From NCBI GenBank assembly GCA_021154885.1, contig JAJKHS010000081.1, positions 21,726 through 85,725 of the forward strand: a stretch of 64,000 nt of DNA. The letters run 5' to 3'. Shown here piece after piece: positions 45,979-53,614 of this stretch; positions within the stretch are counted from its first letter, which is position 1, and every line of letters starts with the position of its first letter. The position numbers and the translations under genes were made by a program. The notes under the pieces were generated by a model. That model ran no database searches. It was not told the origin of the DNA and was given only the letters and a program-made list of their open reading frames with translations. The DNA is from Thermoanaerobaculum sp. GTDB taxonomy: Bacteria > Acidobacteriota > Thermoanaerobaculia > Multivoradales > UBA5704.

Positions 45979-46975
45979 GTTGCGCCCTCGCGATCAAGCG
46001 CTCTGCTAGCTTGCGCTCGAGGTGATAGTTACAAGGTTTCGAAACCATCCCAAATTGTCCTACCGGATTAACCTCAAGAAAAACCAACCGTCCGTTGTGG
46101 GTGCGAATGAGGTCGAGCGAACCGGTCTCGAGTTCCAGATCGTGCATCAGCTTACAGATGCTCTGCACGGTCCGCTCCTCAAGGCGGTAGGGAACTCTAC
46201 GGTTGGGCTTCTGGTGGTTGTAGCGCCGGAAGTCCACTCGGGTCTGTGGATCGCCTTGCGAGAAGATAGCCATCGCATAGGTCTCGTCGTCCAGATAGAA
46301 AACGCGGAGTTCGTATTCCTTGTCCAAGCACTCTTGGAAAAGCGACGGTGTAAAGACTTCTGGAAGGGTGGCGAGCGCCTCCGGCTCAATCAGTGTAGTA
46401 TACATTAGAAACATCTCTTCCCCATCCAGTAACGGGGTCACATCTCCGATCGGCTTAGTAATCACTCTGCCATGAGAGGCGCAGAAACGAGCAAGTTCAT
46501 CGCGCCGACTGGTTACTAGCGTAGCCGGAATATCAAAGCCAACCTGTACGGCGCGCCGCAGGACATCGAGCTTGTTGGGTGCCGATTTCTTAGGGAGACT
46601 GATCCAGGGCCGATCGGCGAAGGCCTGAAAGAAGAAATCGGAGAGCCTGGCTGCTTCCAGGGTGAGATGGCGGCAGAGGTGGTAGTGGAGTTGCGGCGCC
46701 GCGGATATTCCAGCAAGTAGATCGCACTTCTCGTGTCTACGGGCGTGGACCCAGCGACGGAACCATACTGCTCGGAATTCCGCAAGCGGTAGATCGGATC
46801 CACGCCAGCGGAGGCACGGCTCAGCTTTATCAGCAGATAGCTCTACCGATATTTCGGACTCGCCGTCGAGATCCTCACCGTTTACGCGCAGCCAGCGACC
46901 ACCGAGTGCCTGAATCCAGTCGATGACCTCTTCGGTAGTTGGCTCTGCGGATGATTGACTTAAAATCAGGATCAT
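45962..46975 (-). CDS. Grasp-with-spasm ATP-grasp peptide maturase (GwsG-like)
   Basis: 337 residues from ATG 46975 (MILILSQSSAEPTTEEVIDW); an ATG eight codons earlier is possible. It is related to the MvdD/MvdC-type ligases that make omega-ester or amide rings in graspetides: AVWFRRWVHAR early, SLPKKSAPNKLDVLRRAVQV, VITKPIGDVTPLLDG (ATP lysine), FQECLDKEYELRVFYLDD, and LDLIRTHNGRLVFLEVNPVG (metal-binding Glu and Asn). It should link acidic and hydroxyl or amine side chains of the precursor at 47103-47303 using ATP. Confidence 0.88.
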   Translation of the reverse strand: MILILSQSSAEPTTEEVIDWIQALGGRWLRVNGEDLDGESEISVELSADKAEPCLRWRGSDLPLAEFRAVWFRRWVHARRHEKCDLLAGISAAPQLHYHLCRHLTLEAARLSDFFFQAFADRPWISLPKKSAPNKLDVLRRAVQVGFDIPATLVTSRRDELARFCASHGRVITKPIGDVTPLLDGEEMFLMYTTLIEPEALATLPEVFTPSLFQECLDKEYELRVFYLDDETYAMAIFSQGDPQTRVDFRRYNHQKPNRRVPYRLEERTVQSICKLMHDLELETGSLDLIRTHNGRLVFLEVNPVGQFGMVSKPCNYHLERKLAERLIARAQHARQP

Positions 46976-47026
46976 GATGTACCAGAACTCCACATACACG
47001 CTGTGCTCGCCTATGCAGTTTGCGGC

Positions 47027-47089
47027 GGTTGGCGGTCGCCGCCCCGAGCCGGATTATATTCCGCCAGGAATTCCGGCGAGCCGCCAACC
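47027..47089 (-). promoter_or_regulatory. Intercistronic hairpin between precursor and maturase genes
   Basis: GGTTGGCGGTCGCC (47027-47040) pairs with GGCGAGCCGCCAACC (47075-47089) with one bulge, enclosing 34 nt. It has no T-run. Such hairpins after RiPP precursor genes often stabilise the precursor mRNA or partly terminate transcription, so that more precursor than enzyme is made. That role is inferred. Confidence 0.55.
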
Positions 47090-47102
47090 AATCTAGTTGC
47101 AG

Positions 47103-47303
47103 TTATGTTAATTCTGTGGCATCATTATGGGTAACGTCGTTTTGTTGGCTGGTCGTCGCATATACGGTATCATGTCCCCCATCAAGCTCCCCCCCAGCAA
47201 CCGAGTCCAGCGCCTCGTCGGCTAGAGTCCCCTCTTCAGTTTTCAGATCCTCAAAAACGGGAGAGTCAATCTTCTCGAGTTCTTTCTCTTCACGATCTTC
47301 CAT
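47103..47303 (-). CDS. Graspetide-type RiPP precursor
   Basis: 66 residues; GAAAGGAGAAGAAA precedes ATG 47303. The highly charged leader (ELEKIDSPVFEDLKTEEG) ends in LADEALDSVAGG, a double-glycine site at residues 37-38. The core ELDGGHDTVYATTSQQNDVT followed by HNDATELT is rich in Thr, Ser, Asp and Glu, the residues that ATP-grasp ligases join. It is the first gene of a three-gene unit with the ATP-grasp and SPASM genes. It would have escaped attention by size alone. Confidence 0.82.
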   Translation of the reverse strand: MEDREEKELEKIDSPVFEDLKTEEGTLADEALDSVAGGELDGGHDTVYATTSQQNDVTHNDATELT

Positions 47304-47530
47304 TTTCTTCTCCTTTCAGCGAAATGCGCCCGGTATATTGGACGCCGTTTATACTGGAGAGACCTCGAGGATTCACAAAGACACTCCAGCGCTCTCGAAG
47401 GTATCTGCTGGAATCAACATAGATCGCGCTCGGGTCTCCTACAGACAGGTTCGCTCCAAACCTTCTGACGCGCCCTTCTAATGAGTAAGGTGCCTGAGGA
47501 GGACTAAGCGTGACAATTGACTCGCAAGAT
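47304..47530 (-). promoter_or_regulatory. Upstream region of the graspetide cassette
   Basis: 227 bp with no ORF I trust. On the minus strand a TATAAA (near 47350) and nearby AATATA could serve as -10 elements, with TTGTGA further upstream at a poor spacing of 19. The promoter assignment is weak. The region marks the change from AT-richer cassette to GC-rich gene debris. Confidence 0.25.
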
Positions 47531-47531
47531 C

Positions 47532-48190
47532 TTACTCAACCATCACCCGCTTCACCATCCGGTCAAACCGCTCCCCTGCCAAGTACACCCCATCGAGCAC
47601 GTTCGAGTCCAGCTCGTCGGCGTCGTCTTCCTCCGCCTCATCGTCCACGGCCACTCCGGTACCGAGGTCGCGGTGGCCGTTCTCGGACCGTTGTCGAGAG
47701 ATAAATCGCCAAAGCGCGGTAAAAGCGGCCTGCGAAGCCCTGGTCGGCGGCCAGCTTGGCGTTGAGGATGGCCTTGAGAGGGCGAAGACGGTGGAGTGCT
47801 CGGCAGCACGGACGGTGGCAGAGGGGGGGCGGGCGTCGACGAAGGACATCTCGCCCACGATCTCGCCGGCGTTCAGGCGGGCGAGCTCTCTCTCCGGTCC
47901 CCGGCGGGGACGGAGGGAGACGGCGAGGCGGCCTTCCAGGAGGATGAAGACGGAGTCGACCGGCACCCCCTGCTCGATGAGGACGCCTCCCGCCGGGACG
48001 AAGCGCTTCTGGCCCGTGCGGAGCATCCACTCGACGTCGTCGTCGAGCTGGCCGAGAGGAAGAGGACTTTGCGCCTGGTGAGGCTCCCCTATTCAGGATC
48101 ACGCGATCTGCCTTTCGGCGAGGCGGGCGAAGGGGCCGCCATTGCGCAGCAGCTCCTGGAAGGTGCCGGGCTTACAGTGCCTGGCACCTT
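47532..48190 (-). pseudogene. Decayed copy of the cyclic-nucleotide-binding gene and the end of its upstream ABC gene
   Basis: This is nearly the same sequence as 53045-53700. The minus-strand reading begins in exporter sequence (48090-48175 matches the last codons of the ABC gene at 53615). It enters the CNB protein (GQKRFVPAGGVLIEQGVPVD), loses frame around the middle (SRPSSTPSWPPTRASQAAFT instead of the intact KATLSAKLAADQGF) and regains it at HRDLGTGVAVDDE. At least two frameshifts and a lost start codon make it non-functional. It shows that a second exporter operon of the same kind once ended here. Confidence 0.85.
48160..48190. repeat. Short palindrome at a duplication breakpoint
   Basis: AAGGTGCC and GGCACCTT flank GGGCTTACAGTGCCT. 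The element sits exactly where similarity between the decayed copy and the intact ABC gene stops, suggesting insertion of a small palindromic element or recombination at it. Confidence 0.55.
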
Positions 48191-48207
48191 TCGGCGCGTG
48201 GAGCTGC

Positions 48208-48375
48208 GTGAGGCAGTGCCTCCGCCTCCATCTCGGCAGGGCGCAGACCGGTCACGACCTTGGCGGTCACCGCGACGATCTCGTCCGACTCGCCAGTCGT
48301 GTCCGGCCTCAGCCGCTCAGCCAGGAGAGGTCAAGCCACGAGGTAGAAAAGAGGACGGTGACCCTGACACGGTAG
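48208..48375 (-). pseudogene. Two small fragments of the cyclase/ATPase gene
   Basis: 48208-48290 matches the intact gene around 43410-43490 (CGCCTCCATCTCGGC...GGTCACGACCTTG). 48302-48375 matches the region around 44275-44335 (CCAGCCGCTCGGCCAG...GACGGTGACC). The fragments are 800 bp apart in the intact gene but adjacent here, so the copy has a large internal deletion and many substitutions. This is a third copy, separate from the one at 49271-50450. Confidence 0.6.
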
Positions 48376-48522
48376 AGCTTGCGCGTATCTTCCTCATCAT
48401 GTAGCCTTTGAGGCTGCAAGGAGAACTGGCTGCGGTGGGTCTCGCCTCAATCACGGTCCCCGATGCGCTTGGTGAAGGGCGCTGAAGGCCACCCTCAAGA
48501 TGACGTGATCCGGCGTCCCGCC
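48376..48522. other. Gap without recognisable content
   Basis: I see no gene, repeat or promoter of note between the cyclase fragments and the dehydratase-like pseudogene. Confidence 0.5.
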
Positions 48523-49270
48523 ATGGACCCACCCACCTGGCAGGCCGAAACCTCCGAGGAGGGCCGAGAGCAGTGGCTCTCTGGCCACCTCTACTATCAC
48601 GAGAACCTCGATCGCGCCGTCCGGGGCTTCGTCCACCCGCTCGTCGCCACTCTGGCAAGAGATGGAGCAATCACGGTTCTTCTTCATCCGCCATGGCCTC
48701 GGAGGCCCCCACATCCGAGTACGGTTGCGACCGGTCGCCGGTGCTGGCGAGCGAGTGCTCGACGAGATGGAGCATGTGGCCCGCACCTTCCTGGCTCGCG
48801 AGCCCTCCATGCGCTCCCTGGAGGAGGAGGCAATCCGGCGCTCGAATACAGCCATCCTGAGAGACGATCAGCACGAGGTCGACGACTCGGTCTATCCGGA
48901 CAACTCGTATCACGTGGTGCCGTTTCGGCCCGAGATCGAGCGCTACGGCGGCCCAGGCCGGTTTCGTCTCTCCCTCGACTACTTCACGCTGTCGAGCGTG
49001 GTGGCGGTCGATTTCCACTTCCGGCTCGGAGGCGCCGCGCGCTCGGTCCAACTCGCCCAAGCGTATGGGCTCCTGCTCCGGCAGGCTCTCGGATTTGCCA
49101 TCGGCGAGGACGAGCTGGCCGACCTCCTCCGATATGGCGTCGACTGGTTGGGGCAGGACCTGCCGAAGGTGGTCGAGAAGGGCGACGCTGTCGCGCGGTC
49201 CCAGAGGGAGCTCTTCCTCCAGCTCCTGTTCAGCAGCCTGGACGAAGCACGCACCGTTCGCGCACAGGCC
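48523..49270 (+). pseudogene. Thiopeptide-type/lanthipeptide dehydratase C-terminal-like protein, frameshifted and truncated
   Basis: From ATG 48523 the protein reads EQWLSGHLYYHENLDRAVRG, then the frame shifts near 48660. In the +1 frame it continues SRFFFIRHGLGGPHIRVRLR, DDSVYPDNSYHVVPFRPEIE and SQRELFLQLLFSSLDEA. This is the SpaB_C/thiopeptide-type bacteriocin biosynthesis domain, which eliminates glutamylated Ser/Thr or acts as a cyclase. The C-terminal end, where family members have an HM..NR motif, is replaced at about 49270 by antisense cyclase debris. No large LanB-type N-terminal partner is nearby. Confidence 0.7.
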
Positions 49271-50450
49271 GACGCCTCCGATCTCTCGCCACCGGGTCTC
49301 CTCGGCGTGGGCATACCGGTGGGCGGCCTGGCCGGCGCAGAGGACCAGATAGGCGACCGCCTTCTCCGCCTCGCCGGTGGGAGTAGTGATAGGCCAAGGC
49401 GTCGTAGACATCCTCCAGACGCCCCCTGAAGAGGGACTCGAGCTTGCCCGGCCGCCGCATGCAGGGCCCGCCGGCGGCCCGTCAACAGCCCCTGATAGAC
49501 CGCCTCCTGCGTCAGGGCGTGCTTGAACAGATACCGGGGCTCCTCGGCCGTGGGCTCCTCATAGAGAAACTCCCAGCGCTTGAGGTCCGACAGCAGGGAC
49601 GTGAGATCCCCGGCCTGCTCCCAGACGGCAGCCAGGAGATTCAGCGGAAAGTCCCGCCCGAGCACGCCGGCGGCCGACGAACGGCGACGGGGGCCGTGCT
49701 GCCGAGGACGGCGTCCTCGGATTGCAGGAGGCCCACGCCCAACAACCGGAACGCCCGGACCGGCGCCTCCTTGCCCTTCACCTGGAGCGGCGACACCGGC
49801 TCCAGCCGGCCGAGCCCTGGAGGAAGCGGCTCGTGTCCTCGCTCACCAGGATCGGCCTCGGGCGCGGCGAGCTGCTGGAGCCGGGCGGCGAGGTTCGTCG
49901 TATCGCCGATGGCTGTGTAGTCCCGGCGGAGCTGGTCGCCGATGCCGCCCACCACCACCCAGCCGGTGTTGATCCCCATGCGGAACCGGTGCTCCACGCC
50001 GCCGCGCTCTCCCAGCTCGGCATGATGCTCCGCGAGCAGCTTTTGGAGACCCAGAGCGGCCAGAGCCGCCCGGCGGGTATGGTCCTCGTGGGCGATGGGG
50101 GCCCCGAACAGCGCCATGAAGCCGTCCCCGAGGAACTGGTTGATGGTCCCTTCGTAGCGGTGGACCTCCGAGAGAGCCAGCTCGAAGAACCGGTTGAGCA
50201 GCAGGTGCATCGTCTCCGGCCCCAGCCGCTCGGCCAGCGAGGTCGAGCCCACGGGATCGCAGAACAGGACGGTGACCTGCTTGCGCTCGCCCTCAAGGGC
50301 GGACTTGGACTGGAGGACCTGCGTGGCGAGGTGAGGGGCGTGTAGCTACGCGTCGGGGGGCGGGCGGGGAAGCTTCAGAGTGCGGCTCCTCCGCCTTGGA
50401 CGCCCGTAGCGGGGAGCCGCACTCGCCTGCCCTGGCACCATCCCAATCGC
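49271..50450 (-). pseudogene. Broken copy of the cyclase/ATPase/TPR gene
   Basis: In minus-strand order it has remains of a zinc ribbon (AGECGSPL), a nearly intact cyclase domain (GSTSLAERLGPETMHLLLNR, GDGFMALFGAPIAHEDH, AIGDTTNLAARLQQLAAP), then frame losses. A deletion near 49668 joins the end of the cyclase part directly to LGRDFPLNLLAAVWEQAGDL, removing about 0.86 kb that encodes the ATPase in the intact gene. It ends within the TPR start (YHYS...KAVAYLVLCAGQAAHRYAH). Similarity to 41322-44597 is very high at the DNA level, so the duplication is fairly recent. Confidence 0.88.
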
Positions 50451-51104
50451 GTGTGCGGTATTTCCGGCACCAGGGCTCGTTACAAGATAACCGTTTCACT
50501 TCCCAGATTTATCTCCTTGAGAACAGAAGGGCCGAGAATCGGCATACGGAAGTTATTTCGTGACGAGTCATTGGTAAGCCCTCCCCCTTCCCCCGGAGAT
50601 CTCCAGGGTTGTAAAGCCTCTTTCTCTCTACTAGAGTGCTTCGCGATAGCCCAAGCCTCTAGGCTCAAAAGAGAGGTGGCCCGGCGTATGATCGCCCAGC
50701 ATCTCGAGATCCGGCAGGAGCTGGATACCTTCGTTGGCGAGGTCTCCTCTGTACCCGCTGAGTTGCCCCACCAAGTGGCTAAGCTCCTCCAGTACGTCCA
50801 CGCACATCTCTTCGAGCCGAACCTCAGCGTCAAGGTCGTCAAGACCCACTGCAACTTCCACGACAACAATGTCACTCTGCGTTTCGGGGCGGCCATGGGG
50901 ACGAGTCTTCGGGAGTACATCGAGAGCCTCCGGCTCACGGCGGCGGACCGCCTGCTCCGCAAACACCCCTATCCGATCTACATAATCGCCATGGCGGTCG
51001 GCTACACCTATCCCGAGACCTTCTGCCGCGCCTACCAGCGCCAGTTCGGCTGCCAGCCCTCCGCTCATCGGGCTGAGGCCCGGCAAGACAAGAAATCAAG
51101 ATAG
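50451..51104 (+). CDS. AraC-family regulator
   Basis: Up to 217 residues. The C-terminal about 100 residues are the double helix-turn-helix: LSVKVVKTHCNFHDNNVTLR, FGAAMGTSLREYIESLRLTA and IIAMAVGYTYPETFCRAYQR, then FGCQPSAHR. The upstream part is not a recognisable sensor domain. The GTG 50451 start is uncertain; ATG 50688 would give 138 residues with only the DNA-binding region and a short lead. It is immediately upstream of, and in the same direction as, the radical SAM maturase and precursor, so it is the likely regulator of that peptide. Confidence 0.75.
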   Translation: MCGISGTRARYKITVSLPRFISLRTEGPRIGIRKLFRDESLVSPPPSPGDLQGCKASFSLLECFAIAQASRLKREVARRMIAQHLEIRQELDTFVGEVSSVPAELPHQVAKLLQYVHAHLFEPNLSVKVVKTHCNFHDNNVTLRFGAAMGTSLREYIESLRLTAADRLLRKHPYPIYIIAMAVGYTYPETFCRAYQRQFGCQPSAHRAEARQDKKSR

Positions 51105-51191
51105 GATGTCAAGAAGAAGCTCCCTGGCAGTCGTATCGTTTAGGCGACGTTTCAACGAAGTCTGATCCGCACAAAAGGGGGAAGCAGGTCT

Positions 51192-52634
51192 ATGAGTCTT
51201 GGACTCGGCGAGAAGTTCAACATCCTTCAGCAGTCTCCCCATGACCTGAACGCGGTTCCCGGCCCTGAGCCGAAGCCGATCCCGGGCAGCCTGCGCTGGG
51301 TCCCGTCCCGCTACAACGTCCGGGCGACAACCACGGACGGTCGCCTGGTTCTATGGAACAGCTACAAAGGAACCATGAGTGTCTTCAATGCCGCGCAGAA
51401 GGCCGCCATCGAGGCTTTGCTCGGCAAGAAGGGCTTCGAGGCGCGGTCCGAGGGTGCGGTCAAGTACCTCTTCGACCGCGGCTACCTAGTGAAGGAGGGG
51501 ACGGACGAGTACCGGCGGATCCAGGTAGGCTTCGGCCACCAGCAGTTCCGGACCGACACATTGCAGTTCATCCTCCTCGCATCCGAGGACTGCAACTTCC
51601 GCTGCACTTACTGTTACGAGGACTTCACCCGCGGAACCATGCAGCCCTGGGTGCGGACCGGAATCAAGAACATGGTCCGCGACCGGCTCTCGGCCCTGCG
51701 CCACCTCTCCGTGAGTTGGTTCGGCGGCGAGCCTCTCTACGGCCTGCCCGCCATTGAGGATCTGGCGCCGTTCTTCCGCGACACGGCAAAGGAGCATTCT
51801 CTCCGTTACTCCAGCAGCATGACGACCAACGGCTATCTGCTGACCCCGGAAGTCGCCGAGAAGCTTCTGGCCTGGGGAATCCGGGCTTTCCAAATCACAC
51901 TCGACGGCCCGCCGGAGGACCACGACCAGAGCCGGCCGACGCGGGAGGGCGAAGGGACCTTCGCGACGATCTTTGAGAACCTGAAAGCCCTCCGATACCA
52001 ACCGGATGAGTTCCGAGTAGGGATCCGTATCAACTTCGACCGCCGCAACTACCCCCATCTCGGGTCGTTCCTCGACCTGCTCGAGACCGAGTTCCGGGAC
52101 GACTCCCGGTTCCAGCTCCATTTCCGAGCGGTGGGCCAGTGGGGAGGTCCCAACGACGCGAAGCTCGACGTCTGTGGCACTGACGAAGCGTCCGAGATCC
52201 AGTTGGACATGAAGTCGGAAGCCCGCAAGCGGGGGCTGAAGCTCAGCGACGACATCCGCCACGTCCAAGGTCTGGGCGCTCAGGTCTGCTACGCCGCCCG
52301 TCCCTACAACTTCATCGTCGGCGCCACTGGCAAGCTCATGAAATGCACCATAGACCTTGACAAGCTCGACCGGAACGTGGTCGGGCAATTGACCGAGGAG
52401 GGAGAGCTCCAACTCGACGAGGACAAGTTCGCCCTGTGGACAGAGCCGGCCTTCGAGCGGGACACGAAGTGTCAGAAGTGCGTTGTTCTGCCGGCCTGTC
52501 AAGGCGTCTACTGCCCCCAGATCCGCATGGACACGGGCAAGTCACCCTGCTCGCCCTTGCGGATGCAGGCCAAAAAGGAGCTGCGCCAGACCGCGGAGGC
52601 CGTGATGGGCTCCGCGCGGAAGGTGCTCGTATAG
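51192..52634 (+). CDS. Radical SAM/SPASM peptide maturase
   Basis: 480 residues; AAAGGGGGAAG precedes ATG 51192. Residues about 30-115 form a small helical/beta lead like the peptide-recognition region of such maturases (FNAAQKAAIEALLGKKGFEA, YLFDRGYLV). The radical SAM site is C134-x3-C138-x2-C141 (EDCNFRCTYCYE), followed by WFGGEPL and TTNGYLLTPEVAEKLL. The C-terminal SPASM domain binds extra clusters (CTIDLDKL; TKCQKCVVLPACQGVYCPQ). It is expected to make thioether or carbon-carbon links on the cysteine-bearing precursor 82 bp downstream. Confidence 0.93.
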   Translation: MSLGLGEKFNILQQSPHDLNAVPGPEPKPIPGSLRWVPSRYNVRATTTDGRLVLWNSYKGTMSVFNAAQKAAIEALLGKKGFEARSEGAVKYLFDRGYLVKEGTDEYRRIQVGFGHQQFRTDTLQFILLASEDCNFRCTYCYEDFTRGTMQPWVRTGIKNMVRDRLSALRHLSVSWFGGEPLYGLPAIEDLAPFFRDTAKEHSLRYSSSMTTNGYLLTPEVAEKLLAWGIRAFQITLDGPPEDHDQSRPTREGEGTFATIFENLKALRYQPDEFRVGIRINFDRRNYPHLGSFLDLLETEFRDDSRFQLHFRAVGQWGGPNDAKLDVCGTDEASEIQLDMKSEARKRGLKLSDDIRHVQGLGAQVCYAARPYNFIVGATGKLMKCTIDLDKLDRNVVGQLTEEGELQLDEDKFALWTEPAFERDTKCQKCVVLPACQGVYCPQIRMDTGKSPCSPLRMQAKKELRQTAEAVMGSARKVLV

Positions 52635-52715
52635 AAAGAAGAAGTGGCCCGGGAGGCATAGCCTACCCGACCTCAATGTTGACCTAGGTGCGTAGGACGC
52701 ACAGGAGGAGTGAAC

Positions 52716-52931
52716 ATGGCCGAAAACGACGGAAAAATTCCTGAGGCGATTGCGAAGGCTCTCGACGGAATGGAGGTAACCGAGCTGGACGACAAGGATC
52801 TCGAGCAGGTCGCCGGTGGCTCCAACGGTAACTGCAGTTGTCCTCCCGGCAGCACGGCGACCGGAACCTATGACAATGGCAACTGCAGTTGCACGGGAAA
52901 GGGGATTGAGGAGCTGCCTCTCGACGCATAA
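52716..52931 (+). CDS. Cys-containing RiPP precursor with duplicated NGNCSC motif
   Basis: 71 residues; AGGAGG lies 7 nt before ATG 52716. The leader (VTELDDKDLEQVAGG, residues 21-35) ends in a double-glycine site like those processed by C39 peptidases. The core of 36 residues begins SNGNCSCPPGSTATGTYDNG and repeats the NGNCSC unit at 37-42 and 54-59, giving four cysteines as two CSC pairs, then a tail EELPLDA. The core is rich in Gly, Ser, Thr and Asn. With the adjacent radical SAM/SPASM enzyme this suggests a thioether-containing product (sactipeptide or ranthipeptide-like), but the chemistry is inferred. Confidence 0.85.
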   Translation: MAENDGKIPEAIAKALDGMEVTELDDKDLEQVAGGSNGNCSCPPGSTATGTYDNGNCSCTGKGIEELPLDA

Positions 52932-52932
52932 G

Positions 52933-52949
52933 CTCCCCGCAACGGGGAG
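52933..52949 (+). terminator. Hairpin after the precursor gene
   Basis: CTCCCCG CAA CGGGGAG, a 7-bp perfect stem with a 3-nt loop directly after the stop codon. No T-run follows, so it may end or stabilise the short precursor mRNA. Confidence 0.5.
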
Positions 52950-53044
52950 GCTCTGGCGCGCTTCACGGTTTGAAGCCTGTGAAGCTTTTCGACGGAGCCT
53001 CCCTTCGCCCTTCTACTGTTGGTTTCAGAGTGACACAGCCGGAA

Positions 53045-53593
53045 TCACGTCACCATCACCCGCTTCACCATCCGGTCAAACCGCTCCCCCGCCAGATACA
53101 CCCCATCGAGCACGTTCGCGTCCAGCTCATCGGCATCGTCTTCCTCCTCCTCATCGTCCACGGCCACCCCGGTTCCCAGATCCCGATGCCGTTCCCGAAC
53201 CGTCGTGGAGAGATAAATCGCCAGAGCCCGGTAAAACCGGGCGGCGAAGCCCTGGTCGGCGGCCAGCTTGGCACTGAGGGTGGCCTTGGCGAGGGCGAAC
53301 ACGGTCGAGTCCTCGGCGGCGCGGACTGTGGCGGAAGGGGGCCGGGCGTCTACGAAGGACATCTCGCCCACGATCTCGCCGGCGTTCAGGCGGGCGAGAT
53401 CTCTCTCCGGTCCCCGGCGGGGACGGAGGGAGACGGCGAGACGGCCTTCCAGCAGGATGAAGACGGAGTCGACCGGCACCCCCTGCTCGATGAGGACGCC
53501 TCCCGCCGGGACGAACCGCTTCTGGCCCGCTCGGAGCATCCACTCGACGTCGTCGTCGTCGAGCTGGCCGAAGAGGAAGAGGACTTTGCGCAT
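53045..53593 (-). CDS. Cyclic-nucleotide-binding-fold protein of the export operon
   Basis: 182 residues. Residues about 10-125 are a CNB domain (FVPAGGVLIEQGVPVDSVFI, LLEGRLAVSL, NAGEIVGEMSFVDARPPSAT). In the phosphate-binding cassette the usual R-[ST]-A reads P-P-S-A, with Arg two residues earlier, so ordinary cAMP binding is doubtful. There is no DNA-binding helix-turn-helix. The C-terminal part has an acidic run (DDEEEEDDADELDA) and a final helix. It begins 21 bp after the ABC gene and is the last gene of the operon. Similar small proteins accompany NHLM exporters elsewhere; their role is not known. Confidence 0.85.
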   Translation of the reverse strand: MRKVLFLFGQLDDDDVEWMLRAGQKRFVPAGGVLIEQGVPVDSVFILLEGRLAVSLRPRRGPERDLARLNAGEIVGEMSFVDARPPSATVRAAEDSTVFALAKATLSAKLAADQGFAARFYRALAIYLSTTVRERHRDLGTGVAVDDEEEEDDADELDANVLDGVYLAGERFDRMVKRVMVT

Positions 53594-53614
53594 GGTGGGC
53601 TCCCCATATTCAGA

